From the NCBI GenBank assembly GCA_910583845.1, contig CAJUAB010000007.1:116804-180803 (forward strand): a DNA stretch of 64,000 nt. Reading direction: 5' to 3'. Shown one piece after another: positions 34,224 to 44,800 of this stretch. The position numbers were made by a program, and so were the translations under genes. This stretch comes from an uncultured Acetatifactor sp. (GTDB lineage Bacteria; Bacillota; Clostridia; Lachnospirales; Lachnospiraceae). How positions within the stretch are numbered: position 1 is the first letter of the stretch; every line of letters starts with the position of its first letter. The notes beneath the pieces were generated by a model, which saw only the letters and a list, made by a program, of their open reading frames with translations, made no database searches and was not told the origin of the DNA.

Positions 34224-35339
34224 ATGGATAAGCAGAAACTATTACGGCCTCCCGTGGAGGTACGGTATCGGGAGGAACTGAAGGCGCTGAAGGCTGCTGA
34301 CAGCGGAAAAAGGCCGGAAAACTGGCAGCTGTCTCCCAGGGCGGTGCGCACTTTTATCCTGGGAAGCAAGACTCCCATCGAGTATGAGGGAGGGTCTGTC
34401 ACCGTCAGAAAAAAATACTTTGGCAATGACGCGCTGGTGGAGCGCTGTATCATCACCCTGGCGGGCAACCGCGGGCTGATGCTGGTGGGAGAACCGGGCA
34501 CGGCCAAGACCATGCTGTCGGAGCTTCTCTCCGCCGCCATCAGCGGTGTGAGCACCAACACCATTCAGGGAACGGCCGGCACCACGGAGGATATGATCAA
34601 ATATTCCTGGAACTACGCGCTTTTGCTGGCCCAGGGCCCCAGCCGGGAGGCGCTGGTTCCCTCGCCCCTGTATGTGGGCATGGAGCAGGGGCTGCTCACC
34701 CGTTTTGAGGAGATCACCCGTACTCCCGCGGAAGTGCAGGACAGTCTGATCAGCGTACTCAGTGACAAAGTGCTGAACGTGCCGGAGCTGGGGGATGAGG
34801 GGATTCTCTTTGCCCGCCCGGGCTTCAATGTGATCGGCACGGCCAACACCCGCGACAAGGGCGTGAATGAGATGAGCTCCGCCCTGAAACGTCGTTTTAA
34901 CTTTGAAACCGTCATGCCTGTGCGGGAGGTGGCTCTGGAGAAGCAGATTATCCTGAACGAGGTGCGCAGCCTGGCGGCCGAGAACCATATTGACATGCCT
35001 GTGGATGAGGATGTGGCGGGCCTGCTGGCCAGCACTTACCATGAACTGCGGGAGGGCGTATCCGATCTGGGCCATCGCATCGACAGTCCCAGCGCCGTTA
35101 TGAGTACTGCGGAGGCGGTGTCCGTGTACTACCAGACCATGATCGGCGGATATTATTACGGGGACGGGAGTATGGATGTGGACAGCCTGGTGCAGAACCT
35201 GGTGGGGGCCCTCTCCAAGGAGAACAAGGAGGACCTGGGACGGGTGAAGGATTATTTCAACACCGTGATCAAGGATAAGGCAAGCAAGGAAGGTGGCTTA
35301 TGGAAACAATATTACGAAGCCAGGAAATGGCTGAAATAA
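34224..35339 (+). CDS. MoxR-type AAA+ ATPase (YehL-like)
   Basis: Predicted 371-residue AAA+ ATPase. Walker A is GEPGTAKT, Walker B region LLTRFEEITRT (the FEE variant of MoxR proteins), sensor 1 NVIGTANTRD, and the arginine finger region SSALKRRFNFE. YehL is a recognised MoxR subfamily (Snider and Houry). ATG 34224 has GGGCGAGGATC upstream; ATG 34188 is in frame with a weaker site. The next gene starts within its 3' end (35300). With the VWA, SWIM and DUF5682 partners it should form a chaperone-like remodelling complex; client unknown. Confidence 0.88.
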   Translation: MDKQKLLRPPVEVRYREELKALKAADSGKRPENWQLSPRAVRTFILGSKTPIEYEGGSVTVRKKYFGNDALVERCIITLAGNRGLMLVGEPGTAKTMLSELLSAAISGVSTNTIQGTAGTTEDMIKYSWNYALLLAQGPSREALVPSPLYVGMEQGLLTRFEEITRTPAEVQDSLISVLSDKVLNVPELGDEGILFARPGFNVIGTANTRDKGVNEMSSALKRRFNFETVMPVREVALEKQIILNEVRSLAAENHIDMPVDEDVAGLLASTYHELREGVSDLGHRIDSPSAVMSTAEAVSVYYQTMIGGYYYGDGSMDVDSLVQNLVGALSKENKEDLGRVKDYFNTVIKDKASKEGGLWKQYYEARKWLK

Positions 35340-37810
35340 AGCTGCTTCCCGTGCGGCACCACAGCCCGGCCTGCGCCCGGCAGGTGCAGCGGGTGATCAG
35401 AGAGTGGAAGCCCCGGGCCGTGCTCATCGAGGGCCCGGTCACGGCATGTTCCCTGATACCGGCCATGATTGACCCGGCTACCAAAGCGCCCTTTGCCGTG
35501 TATTATTCCTATGACGATACGGCGGGGGCCGTGTCGGAGGAGAAGGAGAAATACCGGTGTTACTATCCTTTTCTGGACTATTCCCCGGAACTGGAGGCAC
35601 TGCGGACGGGGGAGGCCCAGGGGGCCCAGGTGGCTTTTATAGATCTGCCCTACGGCGATATCCTGGCGGCTTCCCAGGAGGGAAAGGGCATGCGCCAGGA
35701 AGGGGACAAGAGCAACTACAACGATGACTATCTGTTGTCCCGGAGCGCCTATGTGCGGCGGCTGTGCGAGAAGACCGGTCTGCGCGGCTTCGACGAGTTC
35801 TGGGAGAAATATTTTGAGCTGGAGGGGCTTTCCCAGGACAGTGAGACCTGGTTTGGCAATCTGCTGACCTACTGCCGCCAGGCCAGGGAGAGTACGCCTC
35901 CCGAGGAACTCCGGGAGGAAGGATGTCTGGCCAGAGAGGCATACATGGCCCGGAATATTCTGGAGAAAGCCAGAGAATTGGCGGGAGCGTCCGGGGCGGA
36001 AAAGGGAGAGCCGGAGGCCAGAAACCGCATTCTGGTGGTGACGGGGGGTTTTCATACGCCGGCCGTGGCACAGCGGCTGGCGGAGCCGGACGCGCCCGAA
36101 GGGGGGAGCCGCGGGGACGCCGCGTGGGAGGACCTGCCGAAAAAGCTGGTGAGCGCCAAGGATCAGGGGGTCTACCTTATGCCCTACTCCATGGAGGCGG
36201 CGGACGCGCTGAACGGGTATGCCAGCGGTATGCCTTTCCCGGGATTTTACCAGGAGATATGGGAGCATGTGCAGGAGGAAGAACAGGGCGAAGCCGGAGG
36301 AAAGACCGAGGCAGCGAGGCAGGAACCGGCATTTTTGTATCTTCCGTATGCCAGGGCTGTGATGGACATGATTGTGGGCACGGGCAAGGCCGTGCGCCGG
36401 GCGGAGGGCAGCGCCTCCACCCATGACGAGATCTGCGCCTGTTCCATGGCGGAGGGACTGGCGGCCCTGCGGGGCAAGCCGCAGCCGGGGGCCTATGAAC
36501 TACAGGACGCGGTGCTGACCTGCTTTGTAAAGGGAGAATACAATCTGGCCACAGACGAGCCCATGAGGCTGCTGCGGCGGCAGATGACAGGAAAGCGTGT
36601 GGGGGAGCTGTGCCAGAACGCGGGAGAGCCTCCGGTGTTGCAGGATTTCCGGGCCCGATGCAAACAATATGGGCTACAGACCTCCACAACCCTGGAGAAT
36701 GAGGTGACGCTCTCTGTTTTCAGCAAGAAAAAGCATCGGCAGATCAGCATGTTTTTTCACAGGCTGTTGTTTTTGGAGGCTTCCTACGCCCGCCGGGTGA
36801 AGGGACCCGATCTGCAGACGGGCCGGGACCGGAACCTGATCCGGGAAATCTGGAAATATAAGTGGAACGCGCAGGTCATGGCGGCGCTGATCGATGCCTC
36901 CGTGTACGGCGGCTCCGTGGAGGACGCGGCCAAGGGCCTGCTGACCGAGCGTCTCAGAAAGGCAGTGTATGCCAGAGAAGGCGCGCTGCTGCTCACCCAG
37001 GTGCTGGAGATGGGCCTGGAGGGACAGCTGGAGCAGGTGTATGGCAGACTGTCGGAGCTTCTGATGTCCGATATGGACTTTTACTCTCTGGCGGAAGCGC
37101 TGCGCCTTTTGACCATGGTACGGCAGCTGCGCAGGCTCTATGACTGCGGACTGGAGACCGGGGGGATGATACAGACCTGTGTGCGCAGGCTTCTGGGGCT
37201 TTTGCCGGGGATGGCGAAGATCAAGGAAGAAGACATGAGCCGGTGCATGGAGGCCATGAAACTGCTGTACCAGGTCATCGGCAGGATGGAGCGGGAGGAG
37301 CCAGAAGACAGGGAAGCGGAGGATACTCTGCTGGGCAGTTTCTTTGACGCCCTGCTGCTCATGGACGGGGACGGAGAGATCCAGCCCGGGGTTCACGGTT
37401 GTGTGCATGGTCTGTTGTACGGCGGAGGCAGGGAGGATGTCCATCAGATTGAGCAGGTATGCAGAGGATATCTGACGGGAACCAGGGAACAGCTGCTGAA
37501 AACGGCCATGTTTTTCCGGGGACTGTTCTATGGGGCCAAGGATCTGGTGTTTGTGGGCAATACCTTTTTGGGGATGCTGGACCAATTCTTAAAGCAGATC
37601 GGCGAGGAGGACTTCATGCAGCTGCTGCCGGAACTGCATATGGCATTCACCTATTTTACTCCGGCGGAGACGGACCGGATCGCGGAGACGGCGGCAGGCT
37701 TCCACGGCAGGAGCCGCAGGGAGTTACAGGAGCAGGAGGGGGTTCCCGAGGCATGGTATCTTTACGGCCGGGAACTGGAAGAGTTTGCCATGAAGGCGCT
37801 GTCCCCGTGA
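35300..37810 (+). CDS. DUF5682 family protein (YehM-like)
   Basis: Predicted 836-residue cytoplasmic protein. The N-terminus LLPVRHHSPACARQV and AVLIEGPV is the DUF5682 signature; VTGGFHTPAV lies near residue 250. The C-terminal half is helical. AAGGAAGG precedes ATG 35300, inside the MoxR gene (40-bp overlap), so the two are coupled; ATG 35327 is an alternative. The protein accompanies YehL, YehP and YehQ in E. coli. No biochemical activity is established to my knowledge. Confidence 0.82.
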   Translation: METILRSQEMAEIKLLPVRHHSPACARQVQRVIREWKPRAVLIEGPVTACSLIPAMIDPATKAPFAVYYSYDDTAGAVSEEKEKYRCYYPFLDYSPELEALRTGEAQGAQVAFIDLPYGDILAASQEGKGMRQEGDKSNYNDDYLLSRSAYVRRLCEKTGLRGFDEFWEKYFELEGLSQDSETWFGNLLTYCRQARESTPPEELREEGCLAREAYMARNILEKARELAGASGAEKGEPEARNRILVVTGGFHTPAVAQRLAEPDAPEGGSRGDAAWEDLPKKLVSAKDQGVYLMPYSMEAADALNGYASGMPFPGFYQEIWEHVQEEEQGEAGGKTEAARQEPAFLYLPYARAVMDMIVGTGKAVRRAEGSASTHDEICACSMAEGLAALRGKPQPGAYELQDAVLTCFVKGEYNLATDEPMRLLRRQMTGKRVGELCQNAGEPPVLQDFRARCKQYGLQTSTTLENEVTLSVFSKKKHRQISMFFHRLLFLEASYARRVKGPDLQTGRDRNLIREIWKYKWNAQVMAALIDASVYGGSVEDAAKGLLTERLRKAVYAREGALLLTQVLEMGLEGQLEQVYGRLSELLMSDMDFYSLAEALRLLTMVRQLRRLYDCGLETGGMIQTCVRRLLGLLPGMAKIKEEDMSRCMEAMKLLYQVIGRMEREEPEDREAEDTLLGSFFDALLLMDGDGEIQPGVHGCVHGLLYGGGREDVHQIEQVCRGYLTGTREQLLKTAMFFRGLFYGAKDLVFVGNTFLGMLDQFLKQIGEEDFMQLLPELHMAFTYFTPAETDRIAETAAGFHGRSRRELQEQEGVPEAWYLYGRELEEFAMKALSP

Positions 37811-37829
37811 CGGACCGCAGGTCCTGGGT

Positions 37830-37869
37830 GATTGCCAAACCCGTTACTCGCGGACAGGGTCTGGCAATC
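37830..37869. repeat. Hairpin repeat, short form
   Basis: GATTGCCAAACCC pairs with GGGTCTGGCAATC around GTTACTCGCGGACA. The same sequence type recurs at 45894-46053, where about 120 bp are inserted. Located between the DUF5682 and VWA genes. Confidence 0.7.
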
Positions 37870-37908
37870 GCCTGACCGCAGGCCCGCGTATAAGGAGAGA
37901 GGGAATAT

Positions 37909-39033
37909 ATGGATGACGGACAGGTTCTGAACAGATGGCGGCTGGTGCTGGGGAAATACGCTTCCGGGCAGATTTCCTACAGTGGCGGCAGCGTCAATTA
38001 TATGGGCATGGAGGAAGTGCTGGATTACCTGTACTCCCGGGAATACGGGGAAGAGCAGGAGATCCGGCAGGACCGCCGGGGAGGAAGCGAGGGCTCCCGG
38101 CTGACCGTGCCCAAGTGGCTGCATGAGATGAAGAAACTTTTTCCCAAACAGACGGTGGAAATCATGGAGCGCCACGCTCTGGAAAAATATGAGATGACCG
38201 AGCTTCTGACAGATCCGGAGGTACTGCGGCGGCTGGAACCCAACAGGGAATTGCTTAAGACCATCATGGGGCTGAAACATATGATGAAGGGCGAGGTGCT
38301 GCAGCTGGCCAGGGAGATTGTGCGCAAGGTGGCACAGGAGATCATGGAAAAACTGGAGCAGGATGTGCGCCGGGCACTGCAGGGCCGCCTGGACCGCACC
38401 AGCGGCAGTCCCGTCAGAAGTCTGCGCAATCTGGATATTCAGAAAACCATACGGAAGAATCTGCAGCATTATGACCAGGAGAGGAGGCAGCTGGTGCTGC
38501 AGCAGGTGTACTTTCACTCAAGATTAAAGCGCTACCATCAGTGGCGGGTGGTGATCTGCGTGGACGAGAGCGGCTCCATGCTGGATTCCGTGATTCACAG
38601 CGCCATTATGGCGGGAATATTTGCCAGACTTCCCATGCTGGATACCCGGCTGGTCATTTTTGACACCAATGTGGTGGACTTGAGCGGTCATGTGGAGGAC
38701 CCGGTGGAGACGCTGATGAGTGTGCAGCTGGGGGGCGGTACCAACATAGCGGGAGCGCTGAACTACTGTGAGACGTTGATTGATAATCCTCACAGGACAT
38801 TGGTGGTGCTGATCTCGGACCTGTACGAGGGCGGCGGTTATCACAATCTGTACAGCGTCAGCCGCAGTATTATCGAGAGCGGGGCCAGGCTGATCGCGCT
38901 GACAGCCCTGGATATGACGGCAACTCCCAATTATGACCGGCACGCGGCGGCCCAGCTGGCGCAGATGGGCGCTTTCGTGGGAGCCATGACCCCGGAACAG
39001 CTGGCGGAGCATGTGGCGGATATGGTGGGATAG
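37909..39033 (+). CDS. VWA domain protein (YehP-like)
   Basis: Predicted 374-residue protein. Residues 1-200 are helical. The von Willebrand A domain (about 205-365) has a complete metal-ion-dependent adhesion site: DESGSM, the Thr in GGGTNIAGAL and the Asp in VLISDLYEGGG. MoxR ATPases act with VWA partners on client complexes. GGAGAGAGGGAATAT precedes the ATG. Third gene of the Yeh-type set. Confidence 0.88.
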   Translation: MDDGQVLNRWRLVLGKYASGQISYSGGSVNYMGMEEVLDYLYSREYGEEQEIRQDRRGGSEGSRLTVPKWLHEMKKLFPKQTVEIMERHALEKYEMTELLTDPEVLRRLEPNRELLKTIMGLKHMMKGEVLQLAREIVRKVAQEIMEKLEQDVRRALQGRLDRTSGSPVRSLRNLDIQKTIRKNLQHYDQERRQLVLQQVYFHSRLKRYHQWRVVICVDESGSMLDSVIHSAIMAGIFARLPMLDTRLVIFDTNVVDLSGHVEDPVETLMSVQLGGGTNIAGALNYCETLIDNPHRTLVVLISDLYEGGGYHNLYSVSRSIIESGARLIALTALDMTATPNYDRHAAAQLAQMGAFVGAMTPEQLAEHVADMVG

Positions 39034-39144
39034 ACGCATCTGCTTGCGTCGCGGTTCATCACAGGAAGCGGCGTTCGCCTTCTGTGATGTGAGTTCCATG
39101 TACGGAAATGCTGGAAGAGAAATAGGAGATGCGAGGCTAAAGGA

Positions 39145-41784
39145 ATGGTGGATTGGAGACAGAGCCTGGCGGGTGTGGATGAAGATTACCTGGTGGGCAT
39201 CAGCAACAAGGGAATTGTGAAAAGGGCATACAAGGATATTGAGGCGGCGGGCAGCGAGGCCCTTACGGCGGCGGAGGGGCTTGACTGGAGCGCACCGGAG
39301 CTGACGGTGGCGGCGGGGGGAGAGACCGTGACCATTCGCCTGCCGCTGGGGGAAAGCCGGTGCAGCTGTCCTTCCCGAAGCATCTGCCGCCATGTGGTTA
39401 TGGCCGTACTGCTGGCCCGGCAGGCGGCCGTAAGCGGAGAGCCTGCGGAGAGAGGCACCGGGGAGGCCGGTAGCGGAGAGTCCGCGGAGAGAAGCGCCGG
39501 GGAGGCCGGTAGCGGGGAACCTGCGGAGAGAAGCACCGGGGAGGCCGGTAGCGGAGAGTCCGCGGAGAAGAGTGCGGAAGGAACCGGAAGCGGAGAGTCC
39601 GCGGAGAAGAGTGCGGGAGGAGCCGGGAGCAGGGAGTCCGTGGAGAAGAGAGCGGGTGAAGCCGGGAACCGGGAGCATGCGGAAAAGAGTACGGAAGGAA
39701 CCGGAAGCGGAGAACCTGCGGAGAAGAGAGCGGGTGAAGCCGGGAGCCGGGAGTTTGCGGAAAAGAGCACGGAAGGAACCGGAAGCGGGGAGCCTGCGGA
39801 GAAGAGAGCGGGTGGAACCGGGAACAGGGGGCCCGCGGAGGGAAGCACTGTTGGGGCCGGGAGCCGGGGGCCCGCGGAGAAGAGCACGGGTGGAATCAGT
39901 GCCGGTGGGACCATGGGGCAGAGGGTATGGCAGGAGATTCTGGCACAGCCCAGAAAGCCTTTGCTGCGGGCGCTGGGCAGCAGGGGGCTGCGCCGACTGG
40001 TGTCGGCCATGGAGGCGGATCACGCGCCGCAGGTGGAGCGGGGCACGGTAGTGTGCATGAAGCTGCCAGGGCAGGACATGACGGTAAAACTGTTATCTCC
40101 TCTGGAATACAGCACCTGTACCTGCCACAAGAAAGAACTGTGCAGCCACAAGGCGGAGGCCATTCTGTGGTGCCAGTATCTGGAAAAGCAGCTGACGGTC
40201 CAGGATCTGACGGGAGAGCTGGAGCAGGAGCCCGCTTTTGACCTGCCGGAACTGCGGGATGCCGCAGGACAGGTCAGGGACTGTCTGGAGCATCTGTTGG
40301 AGACAGGACTTGCGAGAAGCGGCACAGAGCAGGCGCAGGAGCTGGAGCGGCTGGCCGTTCTCTGCCACAACGCGGGCCTGCCGGGCTGGGAGGGCGATAT
40401 CCGCGCGCTGGCGGAGGGCTATGAAAAATACCTGCGCCGGGCGGCGGGACAGACCATGGAGAAGCTGGCGGGACAGATGCAGAGGCTGTATGAAAAGACC
40501 GCGGAGCTGGGCCGACTGGTAGAGGAGGCCCTGTCCGATGCCGGAAAGAGCGGAAGAGACCGTGCCGGGAAGGAAACGGAGCCAGATCGGGGGGCGGAAC
40601 CTGCCTCTGGTGAGGAGAAAAAGTCCGTCTCCCGGCCGGAAAAGAGTACAGCTGCCAGGATTCAGGCACTGGCGGGTGAATTTCGCTCGGAATACCTGCC
40701 GGCAGGGAATCTGGAAATCACCGGGATCACGGTGGAACATTTTGTCACCGATTCGGGCTATGAAGGGGATACGGTATACTTTCTGGATGTGGAAGCGGGG
40801 ACCTGGTATACCTACACCAGCGCCCGCCCCACTTTTTACGAGGGCAGGAGAAGGAGCGCTTATCAGGAAAAGGCGCCTGCCCCCTGGGGGGTTCCCCTGC
40901 CCCTGGAGGGTCTGGCCGGAGTGCGTCTGCGACTACAGGGAGCAAAATGTGACGCGGGAGGCCGGCTGTCTTCCACCCAGGAGACCAGGGGAGAAATCCT
41001 GGGTAAAAGCGAGTTGACGGCGGCGAAGCTGGAGGGCTGGTATTATCGGGATTACGGCAGATTGTTCGCGGAACAGATTCCCGGCCCGGGGGAGAAAAGC
41101 GGCGGCCCCTCCCGCCTGGCTTTTGTGCAGGCAACGCGTTTTGAGCGGGGGCATTTCAATGAGATCACGCAGAAGCTGGAACTGCCCATCTGGGATGAGG
41201 AGGAACGGCAGGTGCTGGTGGAACTGCCTTATTCCAAACGGGACGAGGCTTCCATCCGTTATCTGGAGCGCTTGAAGAAAAATCAGCAGCCCTGCTTTTT
41301 GGGCAGGGTATACCTACAGGGCAGCCGGATCTGTCTGTACCCGGTGGACCTTCTGGAACGCAGGGAGCTGGAGGGGGCGGACGGGGATGTCTCCCCGGAA
41401 AATGGGACAGGGGAGGCTCCGGAGAAGGCAGACCGCGTCGCCGGGGGGCGGACACATGACATGGAAGCCTGCCAGGCTCTGCAAGGCTTTCTGGAGGAAG
41501 TCAGCTGGTTGCTGCAGGAAATATACCAGGTGGGCAGCGCTACAGTGCAGGATAGTACCCTGGAGGCGCTACGGCGTACCGGGGAGCAGGGAAAGGTTTA
41601 TGGTATGGGGACTCTTGCGGACTGGCTGCGGCAGCTGGAGGAACAGCTGTCCGGGTCCCGCCATCGCCTCCGGCGTCAGCCATCGGACAGCATGAGGATA
41701 TTTTGCAGGCTATGGCAGTATGTGCAGCTTTGCCGTCAACGGACCACCTATGATATCGCGGGGCTGATTTACAGCGACAGATAA
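39145..41784 (+). CDS. SWIM zinc-finger protein with 12 x 13-residue repeats (YehQ-like)
   Basis: Predicted 879-residue protein. The SWIM finger is CSCPSRSICRH at residues 73-83 (CxC...CxH). A second finger-like CTCHKKELCSH lies near 327-337. Between them residues 97-252 are twelve tandem 13-residue repeats of the form SGEPAEKSAGEAG, highly charged and probably disordered. The C-terminal half is unrecognised. The ATG follows AGGCTAAAGGA. SWIM domains bind DNA or protein; YehQ is the E. coli counterpart. The repeats are absent from the usual family as far as I know and could vary in number between strains. Confidence 0.82.
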   Translation: MVDWRQSLAGVDEDYLVGISNKGIVKRAYKDIEAAGSEALTAAEGLDWSAPELTVAAGGETVTIRLPLGESRCSCPSRSICRHVVMAVLLARQAAVSGEPAERGTGEAGSGESAERSAGEAGSGEPAERSTGEAGSGESAEKSAEGTGSGESAEKSAGGAGSRESVEKRAGEAGNREHAEKSTEGTGSGEPAEKRAGEAGSREFAEKSTEGTGSGEPAEKRAGGTGNRGPAEGSTVGAGSRGPAEKSTGGISAGGTMGQRVWQEILAQPRKPLLRALGSRGLRRLVSAMEADHAPQVERGTVVCMKLPGQDMTVKLLSPLEYSTCTCHKKELCSHKAEAILWCQYLEKQLTVQDLTGELEQEPAFDLPELRDAAGQVRDCLEHLLETGLARSGTEQAQELERLAVLCHNAGLPGWEGDIRALAEGYEKYLRRAAGQTMEKLAGQMQRLYEKTAELGRLVEEALSDAGKSGRDRAGKETEPDRGAEPASGEEKKSVSRPEKSTAARIQALAGEFRSEYLPAGNLEITGITVEHFVTDSGYEGDTVYFLDVEAGTWYTYTSARPTFYEGRRRSAYQEKAPAPWGVPLPLEGLAGVRLRLQGAKCDAGGRLSSTQETRGEILGKSELTAAKLEGWYYRDYGRLFAEQIPGPGEKSGGPSRLAFVQATRFERGHFNEITQKLELPIWDEEERQVLVELPYSKRDEASIRYLERLKKNQQPCFLGRVYLQGSRICLYPVDLLERRELEGADGDVSPENGTGEAPEKADRVAGGRTHDMEACQALQGFLEEVSWLLQEIYQVGSATVQDSTLEALRRTGEQGKVYGMGTLADWLRQLEEQLSGSRHRLRRQPSDSMRIFCRLWQYVQLCRQRTTYDIAGLIYSDR
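39433..39900 (+). repeat. 39-bp minisatellite inside the SWIM gene, 12 units
   Basis: Twelve in-frame 39-bp units encode residues 97-252. Units differ by point changes but keep length exactly, e.g. repeated GGAGAGTCCGCGGAGAAGAG-type cores. Confidence 0.88.
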
Positions 41785-41882
41785 TCCGATGTGCCATTTT
41801 ACAGGCCTGCGAATGAGAAGCGCCGCGGAATGTGGCAGATGTGATGTTCAGAAAAAAGTCTTTCAACAAGGAGGAACAGAGT

Positions 41883-44800
41883 ATGTTGCGTGCGGAAAAT
41901 GCGCAGAACGAAAAAACGGTGAGTGCCCTGGAATGTCTGCGGCTCAGCGCCGGAGAACTGGAGCTTGCGGAAAAGTATCTGAGGGAGGAAGTCTCTGAGG
42001 AAGCCCTGGCGGGCATGAAGCACAGGGATCTGACCGGCATTTCACAGAGTAAGACCCAGTATAAACCACTTCAGGATCTGTTTGAAACCTATTTTAAAAA
42101 GAACCGTTATGAGGAAGCGGCAAGACTTCTGCGGCTGCTGTATGCTGCCTGTTCCTATACCTGCTGTGAGTGTTTTGAGTACATTCACGATTTTAAAAAA
42201 GCGGTGGAGCAGGGAAAACTGCAGATCCACCGGGAGGTGGCGCTGGCCATCTACGCCCAGCACCTCTATCTGTTCTGCTCCCGCAACAGTAAGTACTATA
42301 CGCCCAGTCGTTTTGCCATCACGGCTCAGATGGAGATTCTGGCGGAATTCGCAAATCGGGACCCCGAGATGGTGCGAAAGGCTCTGGAAGCCTTTGACAG
42401 ACAGCGCGCCAACGGCAATATTCTGCTATACGCCCTGTATTTCTATCTGTGCTATAACGGAAAGGATGTGACGGGCGCGCCGGGCGCATCTCCGGCCGCG
42501 GCGCAGGTTCTGCCCCGGGACCGGGAACTGCTGGGGGAATATGAGGATATGATGGTGGATCTTCTGGATGATATTTTCGCGCAGGGGGCACCCGAAAGCC
42601 GGGAGATGGAAGAGATCCAGCAGAGTATCCGTCAGGGATGTCTGCAGGACGGGCAGCTGCAGACCATCGGCAAGCGGGCCGTGGACAGCGCTTCCTTCAT
42701 GGCGGTGAGCAACTGTACTTTTGTCAATTACATGCTTTCCCCGCGGCTTCACGATGTGACGAGGGTGCTGGGGGCGGTTTCGCCCAACAGGCTGTTGAAC
42801 GCGATGATCCAATTTGACCCCCGGGGGGAACTGGTGCGCGTGGGCGGGAAATTACAGGAAATGTTCGGTTTGTCGGACAAGAGCGTAATGGCCTGGGCCA
42901 TAGCAGCCCTGACCAGAGTACAGGGGGAGAGTGCGGAAAATAAAATCATTCTGGAAAACATACTTCCCCCTCTGCTTCACAGGGAACCTGCTATTGTCCT
43001 GGCTGGTTACAAAAAGGCCAACCATACCGTGGGCAGTATGTTGGCGCAGATGGTCAGAGCGGAGGACATGGAGCTGTACCAGCGGGAGATATTGACCCAG
43101 GGAGATGAACGGAGGGACAAGATCATTACTTTGATCAGCGGCAAGCTGAACTGCGCCAGAGAGGTCAGAGAATATCTGGAGGGCAGGACGGACCTGGCAA
43201 CGCTCTATCCCTTCAGAATGCAGCTGGGGGGTGTTTACGGCGGATTTGCCGAGAGAGAGGCGCTGGAAGAATATGACCGGATCTATCAGGATGAGGAGTT
43301 TTACAGCCGCTGCATGGGCCTGATGGCTCTGGGAGGGCGAGGATATTTCTTTATCGCCCATCTCTTTGAAGGCGAGGCCATCCTTCTGGACCGCCTGGAA
43401 CATAGCTTCCGGGGGATGGACCGGGCTGGCACGGACCTGGATTCGCAGCTTCAGACGGTCGCCCTGATGGTGGACTGCGTCTATTCGGATGCGAAAAAGT
43501 ATGACATTGCCCATGGCTGCATTCCCATTTTTCAGCAGTATCTGGCGGAGCGCCCTCAGGAGATGGAAGCGGCCTTTGCCAGAGCCGGGGCTTACGGGCG
43601 ATATTTTGCCCTGCTGGTGTACGGCAGCGAGGCAAAGCCAGGGAAGCCGGAGGAACTGCGGGAGAACTCCGGGGAGGCCCTGGAGGAGTTTGCCAAAGGC
43701 AAGGATGCCTGGAAGAGGCAGATTCTGTCTTACAGCCAGGACAGCTCCAAGCTGGTCAGGCAGGAGCTGGAGAAGCTGTTGGCGGACCGTCCCGGCTGGC
43801 GGGACGGGGTGACACAGCTGCTTTCCTCCAAAAAGGCGGCAGACCGGGAGATGGGCATTCTGGTGTTGGCGCGGTGGAACACTCCCCAGGACAGGGAGGC
43901 GCTGCAGGCCCTGCATGAGAAAGAAAAGAACGCCAAGATCCGCACATTGCTGGACACTGCTCTGGGCCGAGTCTCTGGAAGCGGGGAAGTCGCTGAAAGC
44001 GGCGGTTCCGTATTTACAAAAGAGGATCTGATCAAGAATCTGCACAAGGGCGGCAAGAAGCGCGCTCTGGCCTGGGCTTACGAGACACCTTTCAGCCCCG
44101 TACATACCGTAAAGGGGGAACTGGCCACAGAGGAATACCTACAGGCGCTGCTGCTGTGCTACTGCTCCATGACAAAGCCCGGGATCAGCAAGGACGCGGC
44201 GCTGCTGGCGGAGGATCTGAATCCCCAGGAACTGGCCGTCTATGTGGGGGAACTTTTTGACAAATGGATGGAGGCGGGAGCGGAAGCCAAAAAGCGCTGG
44301 GTGCTGTACGCGGCGTCCATCCACGGCGGCAGTGATATCATAAAGCGTCTCCATCACCAGATCCAGGAATGGCCGCAGAATGCCCGGGGAGCCATAGCGT
44401 CAGACGCGGTGCAGGCACTGGCCCTGAGCCCCCAGCCCCAGGCCCTGCTGATCGTGGACGGCATTGCCCGGAAGTTCAAGTTCAAACAGGTAAGGGCGGC
44501 GGCAGGGCAGGCGCTGGAGTTTGCCGCCGGCCAGCTGGGACTGACCCGGGAGGAGCTGGAGGATCGGATTGTGCCCTCTCTGGGATTTGACGAGCATATG
44601 GAGAGGCGCTTTGACTATGGCAGCCGCAGCTTTACCGTGACCATCACACCCGCTCTGGAGGTGGAGGTCTTTGACGAGAAAGGGAAGAAGCTGAAAAATA
44701 TGCCTGCCCCCGGGGCCAAAGATGACGCGGAGAAGGCGGCCTTGGCCTATGGGGAGTTCAAGGAGATGAAAAAGCAGATGAAGGCCACCGTCACCAGCCA

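Noticed and set aside
38524..40023. 499-residue minus-strand frame rich in Pro, Leu and Ser opposite the VWA and SWIM genes
   Set aside because: Its repeats are the antisense of the 39-bp minisatellite; no start signal.
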